In this document: piece after piece, positions 7,379 through 14,666 of the stretch
Position numbering within the stretch: position 1 is the first letter of the stretch
Layout: each line of letters begins with the position of its first letter
NCBI GenBank assembly: GCA_030537465.1
Contig: JAUNMP010000017.1
Coordinates: 1 to 44,551 of the forward strand
DNA: 44,551 nt
Direction: 5' to 3'
DNA from: a bacterium
GTDB lineage: Bacteria; Verrucomicrobiota; Kiritimatiellia; RFP12; UBA1067
The notes under the pieces: model-generated
What the model was told of the DNA's origin: nothing
The model's input: the letters and a program-made list of their open reading frames with translations, nothing else
Databases searched by the model: none
Program-made: the position numbers and the translations under genes

Positions 7379-9211
7379 GTGACGCCGGCCGGCCGGAACG
7401 AAATCATCCGTTTCGCATTGCCGATCACCTGCCTGGGAATGGGAGTGGTCGGCCTTGCCGTTCGTTTGGTCTATCTCCATTGTGATCTGGTCTCGTCGAA
7501 GCCGGCGACGCCCAAGTACGACTTTGAGCGTGTCATCCAGGGACAGCGAGGATCCATTATTTCGTCGAGCAGCGTCACGCTTGCGAAGACGACCTCCGTG
7601 TGGGAATATCACTTGGATCCTGTTGAGGCAGCGAAGGACCCGATCAACCCCAAGCGCCCGATTTCCGCGATCAGGCGAATGGAGAAGATGAAGATGGTGT
7701 CGGACAACCTCGGCATCCCGTTGCCGAAGGTGATGGATGCCTATGCCCGCCTCGGCAACCGCTACCAGCTTCTGGCCCGAAGCGCCGACCAGGGTGTACA
7801 CGATGTCATTGCCGCCTCGACGAACCACCTCCACGAGATCACGATCGAGGAAAAGCAGGTTCGTGTCTATCCGCAGGGACACCGACTTTCGCACGTGCTG
7901 GGCTTCGTGAGCAAGGATCCGATGAATTCCGTTGGCGGAGCGGGTCTCGAGCTTCGGTATGAACGCCTGTTGAAGGGGACCCCGGGGCAGATCCACGGCA
8001 AGAGGACTGCAGTGGGGGGCGAGGTTCGTGGGCGACGCGAGCTTGATGTCGATGCCAGTCCCGGCTGCGACGTGTACATCACGATCGATCCCAACGTCCA
8101 GTATGAAGTGGAGAAGGCTCTTGCGGCTGGCATCAAGAGGCACCGCGCGGAACGTGCGTGGGCCGTGGTTCTCCAGGTGAAGACGGGGGCCGTCCTCGCG
8201 ATGGCCTCCCTGCCGGACTATGATCCGGAGAACTACAACAAGTATTCGGACGACGCGAAGATCAACCGGGTGATTTCCGAGTGCTATGAGCCGGGCAGCG
8301 TGATGAAGACGATCACCGCGTGCGCCGTGCTGAACGAGGGCCGCCGCACGCCCGACTCGATGATCAGCACCGCGAAGAATGATCCGAACTACTACCGTCT
8401 GCCGGGCGACGCGGGCCACAAGTGGGAGGAATACATGAGCGTGCGCGAGGCGCTCGTTCATTCCTCCAACATCGTTTTCGGCAAGCTTGGATACGATCTG
8501 GGTCCGCACAAGCTTTGGGACTACATGACGCAGTTCGGTCTGGGCCGCAAGAGCGGAATCGAGCTTCCCGGCGAGGAAACGGGCATCATCCCCAATTGGC
8601 AACGGTGGGACAAGGTCAAATGGTCCCGTGCGCCGATTGGTCAGGGCATCGCCGTGACGGCACTTCAGCTGGCCGCGGCCTATGCCGCCATCGGCAACGA
8701 CGGTGAACTCCTGCGTCCCTATCTGGTCGAGAAAGTGGTTGATCATGATGGCGAGGAGGTCTACCGCCATCATCGCGACGTGCTAGGGCATCCGATCACC
8801 CCCTCCGTGGCGCAGAAGGTGCGCGACATGATGACGGGCGTTGCGAAGAAGGGTGGCACGGCGAAGCGTGCGGCGGTGCCGGGCTATACGGTGGCGGGAA
8901 AGACCGGTACAGCGCAGATGAAGGAGGGGCGTGGCTATTCCTCGACGAACTACAATGCGTCCTTCATCGGCATCGTCCCGGCCACGCAACCGGAGATCGT
9001 CATCCTCGTCACCTACCAGAAACCGTTCTACTGCCGTAGCAAGGCGACCTCCGAGGCGGCAGGCGTTCCGCTCTTCAACCACCAGGGAGGTCTCTGCGCC
9101 GCACCGACCTTCAGGGACATCGCCCAGGTCGTGCTGCGCTATCTCGTGGTTCCGCCGGAAATTCCCGTGGACATTCCCGTGGAGGAGGATGAGGAGGAGC
9201 CTCTACGATGA
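7379..9211 (+). CDS. ftsI: Septal peptidoglycan transpeptidase FtsI (PBP3)
   Basis: Class B penicillin-binding protein that cross-links septal peptidoglycan outside the membrane. 610 residues: membrane anchor at about residues 11-33, dimerisation/pedestal domain, then the transpeptidase domain. All three active-site motifs are present: SVMK (Ser307-Lys310), SSN (362-364) and KTG (508-510). No PASTA repeats; the C-terminus ends in an acidic tail (EEDEEEP). The GTG start at 7379 has AGGAGGT 5 nt upstream, overlapping the end of ftsL. The stop overlaps the murE start by 4 nt (ATGA), so the two are translationally coupled. Confidence 0.95.
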   Translation: MTPAGRNEIIRFALPITCLGMGVVGLAVRLVYLHCDLVSSKPATPKYDFERVIQGQRGSIISSSSVTLAKTTSVWEYHLDPVEAAKDPINPKRPISAIRRMEKMKMVSDNLGIPLPKVMDAYARLGNRYQLLARSADQGVHDVIAASTNHLHEITIEEKQVRVYPQGHRLSHVLGFVSKDPMNSVGGAGLELRYERLLKGTPGQIHGKRTAVGGEVRGRRELDVDASPGCDVYITIDPNVQYEVEKALAAGIKRHRAERAWAVVLQVKTGAVLAMASLPDYDPENYNKYSDDAKINRVISECYEPGSVMKTITACAVLNEGRRTPDSMISTAKNDPNYYRLPGDAGHKWEEYMSVREALVHSSNIVFGKLGYDLGPHKLWDYMTQFGLGRKSGIELPGEETGIIPNWQRWDKVKWSRAPIGQGIAVTALQLAAAYAAIGNDGELLRPYLVEKVVDHDGEEVYRHHRDVLGHPITPSVAQKVRDMMTGVAKKGGTAKRAAVPGYTVAGKTGTAQMKEGRGYSSTNYNASFIGIVPATQPEIVILVTYQKPFYCRSKATSEAAGVPLFNHQGGLCAAPTFRDIAQVVLRYLVVPPEIPVDIPVEEDEEEPLR

Positions 9212-10299
9212 AGATCTTTGGCATCACCGGTACAAACGGAAAAACCACCACGACGTGGATTCTACGCGAATTTCTCGGTGGCGGCGGCATCGTCACCACG
9301 GTCGAGGTGGATACCGGCACGCGCCATTTCTCCTCCGGCTACACCACGCCTCCGCTTAAGGTCCTCAAGGAGATCTTCGCGGAGATGGAGGCGAACGGCC
9401 TCGCAAACTGCGTGATGGAGGTTTCCAGCCACGCCATCCACCAGCACCGCACGGGCGACACCGTGTTCGCCGGCTGCGGCTTTACGAACCTCACGGAGGA
9501 CCATCTCGACTACCACAAGACGATGGAGGCCTACTTCGAGGCGAAGGCCGATCTCTTCCGTCGTCTCGCCGTGGCGAATCCGGGGGCGCCGGCGGCAATC
9601 TGCGTCGATGGCGAATATGGCCGTCGTCTGGCGGCGATGTGTCGGACGCTACCGCTGAAGACGATCGAATGCGGGTTCACGGCGTCTGACCCCGAACTGG
9701 TGAAGGCCGTCCAGGAGACGTGTCCACTGGTTGGGCGCTATAATGTGCAGAACGTGCTGCTGGCCGCGGCTCTGGCCGAGGGGGCAGGCGTCCCGCGCGC
9801 GACGATCCTCGCGAAGATCTCCGATCTGACGCCGCGCTGGGGGCGTCTCGAACGCGTGAAGACGCGCAGCGCCGCCGAGGTGTTCGTGGACTACGCACAT
9901 ACGGACGATGCGCTCGCAAACGTGCTCTCGACGGTGAAGGAGTTCGCGAAGGGGAAGGTCTGGGCCGTCTTCGGCGCCGGTGGCGATCGCGACACGAAGA
10001 AGCGTCCGCTGATGGGCGCCGCGGCCGCGCGTTTCGCCGACCGGCTTGTCGTGACGAGCGACAATCCCCGCAGCGAGGATCCGAACGCCATCATCGCCCA
10101 GATCGTCGTGGGCATTCCCGCGGGAACTGATTTCATCGTCGAGCCCGACCGGCGCACAGCCATCTTCCGCGCTCTGGCGGAGGCCGCCGCGGGCGACGTC
10201 GTCGTGGTGTGCGGCAAGGGACACGAGACGACGCAGACAATCGGAGACCAGGTCCTGCCGTTCGATGACCGTAAGGTCTGTGCCGCGTACGGAGAATGA
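9208..10299 (+). CDS. murE: UDP-MurNAc-tripeptide synthetase MurE, lacking the N-terminal domain
   Basis: Mur ligase that adds the third amino acid to UDP-MurNAc-L-Ala-D-Glu in the cytoplasm. The central ATPase domain starts at once: P-loop GTNGKTTT (residues 8-15), EVSSHAI, and KADLF with the lysine expected to be carbamylated. The C-terminal domain carries DNPRSEDP (Asp285-Arg288), the form associated with meso-diaminopimelate-adding enzymes. At 363 residues it is about 120-130 shorter than typical MurE because the N-terminal UDP-substrate-binding domain is missing. The upstream sequence is ftsI, so no hidden N-terminus exists in this frame. Both retained domains look intact. The cluster does not continue into murF or mraY. 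Confidence 0.88.
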   Translation: MKIFGITGTNGKTTTTWILREFLGGGGIVTTVEVDTGTRHFSSGYTTPPLKVLKEIFAEMEANGLANCVMEVSSHAIHQHRTGDTVFAGCGFTNLTEDHLDYHKTMEAYFEAKADLFRRLAVANPGAPAAICVDGEYGRRLAAMCRTLPLKTIECGFTASDPELVKAVQETCPLVGRYNVQNVLLAAALAEGAGVPRATILAKISDLTPRWGRLERVKTRSAAEVFVDYAHTDDALANVLSTVKEFAKGKVWAVFGAGGDRDTKKRPLMGAAAARFADRLVVTSDNPRSEDPNAIIAQIVVGIPAGTDFIVEPDRRTAIFRALAEAAAGDVVVVCGKGHETTQTIGDQVLPFDDRKVCAAYGE

Positions 10300-10303
10300 G
10301 ACT

Positions 10304-10729
10304 TTGAGGACGGTTGCCACACTGCTGCTGGGGACGCTGCTTCTCGCGGGATGCGAGACGCAGAACTTTCCCTGGGTGTGGGGCTCAATCGAGCATGGCA
10401 TGCCGAAACTCACGGAGAAGTTCCCGTCTGATGCGGCATTTTTCGTCGACAAGACCGAGAAGCGTGTGAAGAGGGCGTTCGAGGAGGCCCTGAAGGCTCG
10501 GGGTTTTGTGGTCGCGGAGAAAGAGGAGGAGTGTGATTTCGTCATCAAGGCGGATGTCAACTCCTGGGAGTTCAACGACGCGGGCTTTGGCGGGATGGGG
10601 CGTGACCGCGACGACATGGAGCTGTCCGTCTCCGTCACGGACAGGCGGAAGAAACGTGTCAAGGACCGAGCGAACATCTCCGTGCGGTCGGATTTCAGGA
10701 TCATCAAGAAGTACATCGATGAATTTTAA
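10304..10729 (+). CDS. Small lipoprotein of unknown function
   Basis: A hydrophobic signal segment (TLLLGTLLLAGC) ends in a lipobox whose cysteine would be lipidated, so the protein is membrane-anchored in the periplasm or outer membrane. The mature part, about 125 residues, is charged and holds KRVKRAFEEALKARGF followed by two beta-rich stretches. I prefer the TTG at 10304, with GGAG about 10 nt upstream; the in-frame ATG at 10265 overlaps murE by 35 nt and GTG 10280 is another option. Its 3' end overlaps the next gene by 11 nt, so it belongs with the ketosynthase-like and acyltransferase genes downstream. No family recognised. Confidence 0.6.
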   Translation: MRTVATLLLGTLLLAGCETQNFPWVWGSIEHGMPKLTEKFPSDAAFFVDKTEKRVKRAFEEALKARGFVVAEKEEECDFVIKADVNSWEFNDAGFGGMGRDRDDMELSVSVTDRRKKRVKDRANISVRSDFRIIKKYIDEF

Positions 10730-11342
10730 ACTCGAGTTTGCGCTGTGGCAGGCGACGGAGACGACGCCGAAGCCGGATGTCTCGTTCGTCCCTCCGCTGG
10801 AGCGCCGACGTCTGACGGGCGTCGAGCGGGCGGCCCTGTCGACCGCCTGGCAGGTGAAGGGGGAATGTGCAGTTCCCGTGGTCTTCGCGTCCCGCTGGGG
10901 CGAGATCGGCGTGACGGCGAAGCTGATGAAGCAGTTCCATGCGGATGGCGAGATGTCCCCGGCGGGCTTCTCCGCCTCTGTGCACAACGCCGCGCCGGGT
11001 GCGTTCTCCCTGTTGACGAAGAACAAGGCTCCCTACACGGCGATCGCCGCGCGGGACCGCTCGCTGGAGGCTGGCTTGCTGGAAGCACTGGCGCTGCAGA
11101 CGGAGGTCGTGTTCGTCTATGCCGAAGAGGCGACGCCGGAGCTCTATCAGGGCGAATTCCAGGATGAGCAGGTGGGATGTTCCGTGGCGCTGCGGATGAC
11201 ACCAAGCGAAGACGGTGACGTCGCGGTCGAATTCCGCCACCGGGAAATGCCGCCGGCGACCTTCAGTTCGCTGGCCGCGTTCCTCGAGGGCCGCGAGCCG
11301 GCCTTTGCGACGAACGACTTCGTGTTGACCCGCACGGTCTAG
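10719..11342 (+). CDS. Beta-ketoacyl synthase chain-length-factor-like protein
   Basis: 207-residue protein resembling the short ketosynthase N-terminal family (Ketoacyl-synt_2) found in aryl polyene and flexirubin gene clusters. Family hallmarks: an N-terminal FALW strand, ERAALSTAWQV, VVFASRWGEIG, and the block SPAGFSASVHNAAPG. In those clusters such proteins pair with ketosynthases and acyl carrier proteins and may set chain length; they lack a full catalytic domain. The next gene, 3 nt downstream, is an acyltransferase, an order also seen at the start of aryl polyene clusters. No acyl carrier protein or full ketosynthase follows here. The ATG at 10719 lies inside the end of the lipoprotein gene. 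Confidence 0.75.
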   Translation: MNFKLEFALWQATETTPKPDVSFVPPLERRRLTGVERAALSTAWQVKGECAVPVVFASRWGEIGVTAKLMKQFHADGEMSPAGFSASVHNAAPGAFSLLTKNKAPYTAIAARDRSLEAGLLEALALQTEVVFVYAEEATPELYQGEFQDEQVGCSVALRMTPSEDGDVAVEFRHREMPPATFSSLAAFLEGREPAFATNDFVLTRTV

Positions 11343-11345
11343 TCT

Positions 11346-12092
11346 ATGGACCGCCGACTCTGGATACGCGTGCCGCGAAGTCTGCTGGGGGGCAGCTTCT
11401 TCGTGCTGTACGGCATCGGGTCGCTGGTCATTGGCGGGTTGTTGTTCCCTCCTCTTCTCCTGTGCGGGGCGCGGAGACTGATGCGCAGGCTCGTCCGTGC
11501 CAGCTGGAAGCTCTTCGTGTGGGGCGGACGCTGGACGGGACTTTTCCGCGTCGACATCTCGCCGGAGGACCGTGCAAAGCTTGCGGCGACACGGGGCCGT
11601 GTCATCGTCGCCAACCACCTCACGCTCATCGACATCGTCGTGCTCACGGTCTTTCTGCCGGACGCGACGGCCATCGCCAAGGCGGCCGCGAAGGGCAACT
11701 TCTTCTATTCGCTCATCGTGAAGGGCATGTTCCTCGTGAACGACGACCCTCTGCGCGTGATGGACGAGGCGGGGACTCTGCTGGGCCAGGGCGTGGACCT
11801 GGTCGTCTTTCCGCAGGGGACGCGCGTGCCTGCAGGGACACCGAAATGTCCGCTGCGTCGTGGCGCAGCCCAGATTGCCCTCCACGCGGGGGCGCCCGTC
11901 CTTCCTGTGTCGATTACCTGCAGTCCCCCCGTCCTTGCCAAGGGACAGCCCTGGTACCAGGTTGGAGACCGCGTCATCGTCTACACGCTCAAGGCTGGAG
12001 ATGAGATCTCCGTCGTTCGGGCGGAGGGATCCGGAACCCATGCCGCCGCCGTCGCGTTGACGAAACAGATCGGCGCCGCGTTGGACATCTAG
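11346..12092 (+). CDS. Lysophospholipid acyltransferase (PlsC-like)
   Basis: Membrane acyltransferase of 248 residues that would transfer a fatty acyl or polyene acyl chain to a lysophospholipid-type or other hydroxyl acceptor. An N-terminal hydrophobic segment (about 17-40) anchors it. The catalytic block NHLTLID (His91, Asp96) is intact, and the acceptor-binding block reads FPQGTR (155-160), with Gln where most members have Glu. It starts 3 nt after the ketosynthase-like gene, so the two are coupled. It converges with the XylR-like gene: the two stop codons overlap on the palindrome CTAG (12089-12092), with no terminator between them. Confidence 0.85.
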   Translation: MDRRLWIRVPRSLLGGSFFVLYGIGSLVIGGLLFPPLLLCGARRLMRRLVRASWKLFVWGGRWTGLFRVDISPEDRAKLAATRGRVIVANHLTLIDIVVLTVFLPDATAIAKAAAKGNFFYSLIVKGMFLVNDDPLRVMDEAGTLLGQGVDLVVFPQGTRVPAGTPKCPLRRGAAQIALHAGAPVLPVSITCSPPVLAKGQPWYQVGDRVIVYTLKAGDEISVVRAEGSGTHAAAVALTKQIGAALDI

Positions 12093-13282
12093 TCGACTGG
12101 TGATGGGGACGGGTTGGGGGACTGTGCGGTCTTCCGCCATTCCCGCATGGATTTGCCGAATCGCCGGCGAAATTGGTTCTTGAGATAATTCGCGTCCCGA
12201 TAGCCACAGCGTGCGGCGATGAGAGAGATGGGGAACGTCGTCGTCTCGAGGAGGCGCCTGACCTCGCCGAGACGCCGGGTGAGGATAGCGTCCAGAACGG
12301 ACATGTTGAACGCTGCACGGAACCGAAGATCGAGAAGACTGCGCGAAACGTTGAGATGCTGGACGACATCGGGCGGCGTGATTCCGGCGAGCGCATGCTG
12401 TTCGATGTACTGCAGCGCGCGGTTCGCAAGGGCATTCGACGGATTGTCGTTCCAAGTGCTGGACCGGACGACGACTTCCCGGATGCCGCAGGGAATGACG
12501 GTTCGAACGGGTCTGCGGCGGCGTAGCATCATGGCCTGAAGTTCGCGTGCGGCAGAGTAGCCATGGGCTTCAAAGTCGACGGCAATGCTGCTGAGCTGGG
12601 GCGCGACCATCTCACAGACGAGTTCGTCATTGCCGATGCCAAGAACGGAGACCTCATCGGGAACTTTGATACCGAGGGTTCGACAGGCTTCGAGGACATC
12701 ACGCGCACGATCGTCGTAGGCGGCGAGAATCCCCGCCGGTTTGGGGAGGTTCCGGATCCATTCCGTCAAGTGGTCGCGGCTGCCATCCGCCCCCGCGTAG
12801 GTCTCGACGGTGCGCCGCCGGCGGATGCATTCGTGGATGAAAGCCTCGCACCGTGCATTCGACCAGGGGGACGGGGTGCGCGTGGGGACGAAGGCAAGGG
12901 TTCTCAGCGCCCCATGCGTGGTGAAGTGTCCAATGGCGGCTCGGACGATGGCCTTGACATCGTCCATGATGAAGACGCCCATCTGCCGTTGTTCCAGAAT
13001 TCCAGGCTGGGGATTGGCGATATAGACCGATGGAACCGCGAAGTCCTGGTGGAGCCGGCGGACGAGCGATCCATTCTGCGTGGAGGCGATGAGACCGTCG
13101 ATGTCGGAGTCCGCCTGAAGGGATGACCACTGCTCGACCAGGGAGGCGTCGCTGCGAACCAGCTCAAGATTCCAGTCGTGCCCCTCGTTCAGGAAGCGGT
13201 GGATGCCGTTGAGTTTCTTCCGTCCAGCCGCCGTTTCGAGCGGAAGAGACACAAGCACGCGGAAATGTCGCTGGATCTTCAT
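12089..13282 (-). CDS. XylR-type AraC family regulator with sugar-binding domain
   Basis: 397-residue one-component regulator. Residues of about 8-280 form a LacI/periplasmic-binding-like sensor (PSVYIANPQPG, GILAAYDDRARDVLEA, VLGIGNDELVCEM). The last 100 residues are an AraC-type double helix-turn-helix, with the second helix pair visible as AARCGYRDANYLKNQFRR. This is the architecture of XylR-like sugar-responsive activators. It is divergent from the MFS transporter gene with 95 nt between start codons, so it probably controls the transporter/SIS/glycosidase locus. The inducer is unknown. Its promoter predicts a leaderless mRNA. Confidence 0.88.
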   Translation of the reverse strand: MKIQRHFRVLVSLPLETAAGRKKLNGIHRFLNEGHDWNLELVRSDASLVEQWSSLQADSDIDGLIASTQNGSLVRRLHQDFAVPSVYIANPQPGILEQRQMGVFIMDDVKAIVRAAIGHFTTHGALRTLAFVPTRTPSPWSNARCEAFIHECIRRRRTVETYAGADGSRDHLTEWIRNLPKPAGILAAYDDRARDVLEACRTLGIKVPDEVSVLGIGNDELVCEMVAPQLSSIAVDFEAHGYSAARELQAMMLRRRRPVRTVIPCGIREVVVRSSTWNDNPSNALANRALQYIEQHALAGITPPDVVQHLNVSRSLLDLRFRAAFNMSVLDAILTRRLGEVRRLLETTTFPISLIAARCGYRDANYLKNQFRRRFGKSMREWRKTAQSPNPSPSPVD

Positions 13283-13297
13283 GGGTCAAGTATAGCA
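13283..13297 (-). promoter_or_regulatory. Extended -10 promoter of the XylR-like gene
   Basis: On the minus strand the sequence reads TGCTATACT followed by 6 nt and then the ATG: an extended -10 (TG-N-TATACT, box at 13294 to 13289). No good -35 is seen 17 nt further up (TACATA). The spacing predicts transcription starting at or beside the A of the start codon. Confidence 0.5.
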
Positions 13298-13308
13298 TAT
13301 GAATTGGT

Positions 13309-13368
13309 TGATATGTACGATATGTTTGGTGTATGTGTACGGTTCGGCTTGCGGAGGTTTGGTATAAT
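13309..13368 (+). promoter_or_regulatory. MFS operon promoter and candidate operator repeats
   Basis: A perfect extended -10, TGGTATAAT (TATAAT at 13363-13368), lies 9 nt before the MFS start codon, so little or no leader is expected. No convincing -35 is present, as expected for an activator-dependent promoter. Upstream, GATATGTAC and GATATGTTT (from 13310 and 13319) are direct repeats 9 nt apart, with a related ATGTGTAC at 13333-13340. These are candidate sites for the divergent XylR-like regulator. Confidence 0.5.
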
Positions 13369-13377
13369 TCTGTCGTT

Positions 13378-14643
13378 ATGGGTAAATGGTACAAATGGTC
13401 GATGCTGGCGATGCTCAGCGGGGCGTTCTTCTTCCATCAGGCGGATCGTGCGCTCTTCGGGCTGCTGACGATTCCGATTCAGAAGGAGCTGGGGCTCACC
13501 GATGTGGAAATCGGATGGATCAACACGGCGTTGAGCTGGACGCTCGCGGGCATGGCGTTCCTCGCGGGGCCGGTTGGCGACCGCTTCTCGCGGAAGTGGA
13601 TCATCACGCTCTCGCTTCTCTCCTGGTCGTTCATGACGTTCATGATGGGCTTTGTCGGAACCTGGACGATCTGCGGACTCGTCCTGCCGGCCTTCTGGGT
13701 GGTGCTCTTCTTCCGCTCGATCGCGACAGGCGTCGGCGAGAGCTTCTATACGCCGTGCTATCCGGCGCTCATTGCCGCGTTCCATACGAAGACGCGGTCC
13801 ATCGCCCTGTCGATCCATCAGGGGGCGTTGTATTTCGGGTTGATGTCGTCCGGCATCATCACCGCCTGGGCGCTCGGCGTGCTCGGCACGTGGCGCCATG
13901 TGTTCATGGCGTTTGGCGGCGCGGGCTTTCTGCTGGGGCTCTATTTTGCCGTCGCCTTGAAGGATGCGCCGTCGGGTTCGGTCTCGACGGAGCGTCGGAA
14001 GGAGGGGCTGTTTGCGGGCTTCGCCTGTTTCTTCCGGACGCCCTCGGCGCTTCTCGCCATGGCGGGCTTCATCGCCATCGTCTTCGTCAACAACGCCTAC
14101 CTCTTCTGGGCGCCGAAGTACATGGCGATGAAATTCGACATATCGATCGGCGCGGCGGGATCGATGGCGATGCTCTGGCATCACCTGTTCGCATTCGGGG
14201 CGATCATGCTCTGCGGCTGGCTGACGGACCATTTTGTCCAGAAGCGTCCGCGCTTTCGTCTAGGACTTCAGATCGGCGCGCTCCTCTGCGGGGTGCCCTG
14301 TCTGCTGATGATCGGCCGCGGGGAGACGGTGGTCGCCGTCATTGCCATGACCTCGGCCTACGGCCTCTGCCGCGGGGCGTTCGAGGTGAACACGCACGCG
14401 TCGCTCTTCGACGTGATTCCGCCGCAGCATCGGTCGACGGCGGTGGGGATCTTCACCGTCTTCGCCTTCTTCGTCGGCGGCCTCTCGGGCGTTCTGATGG
14501 GCGCGCTGTCGCAGCACGCGGGCGTGAAGGGGTTTGAATACGGATTTGCCCTGATGGCGGCGGCCTATGGCCTCGCCGCGCTGCTGATGCTGATTTCCTT
14601 CTTCAGGACCTTCGCGAAGGACCGGATCCACGAGGAAGGCTGA
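13378..14643 (+). CDS. MFS sugar/organic-anion transporter
   Basis: 421-residue major facilitator with about 12 membrane segments and a central cytoplasmic loop near residues 200-215 (APSGSVSTERRKEG). The loop 2-3 signature appears as GPVGDRFSRKW. Substrate cannot be read. The neighbours (XylR-like regulator, MurQ/GCKR-like SIS protein, glycosidase) point to a sugar or sugar acid. The ATG at 13378 follows TATAAT by 9 nt; the longer frame from 13333 would start upstream of the promoter and is unlikely. The next gene starts 23 nt downstream with its own Shine-Dalgarno. Confidence 0.87.
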   Translation: MGKWYKWSMLAMLSGAFFFHQADRALFGLLTIPIQKELGLTDVEIGWINTALSWTLAGMAFLAGPVGDRFSRKWIITLSLLSWSFMTFMMGFVGTWTICGLVLPAFWVVLFFRSIATGVGESFYTPCYPALIAAFHTKTRSIALSIHQGALYFGLMSSGIITAWALGVLGTWRHVFMAFGGAGFLLGLYFAVALKDAPSGSVSTERRKEGLFAGFACFFRTPSALLAMAGFIAIVFVNNAYLFWAPKYMAMKFDISIGAAGSMAMLWHHLFAFGAIMLCGWLTDHFVQKRPRFRLGLQIGALLCGVPCLLMIGRGETVVAVIAMTSAYGLCRGAFEVNTHASLFDVIPPQHRSTAVGIFTVFAFFVGGLSGVLMGALSQHAGVKGFEYGFALMAAAYGLAALLMLISFFRTFAKDRIHEEG

Positions 14644-14666
14644 ACTTTCAATTCGAGAGAGGACAT

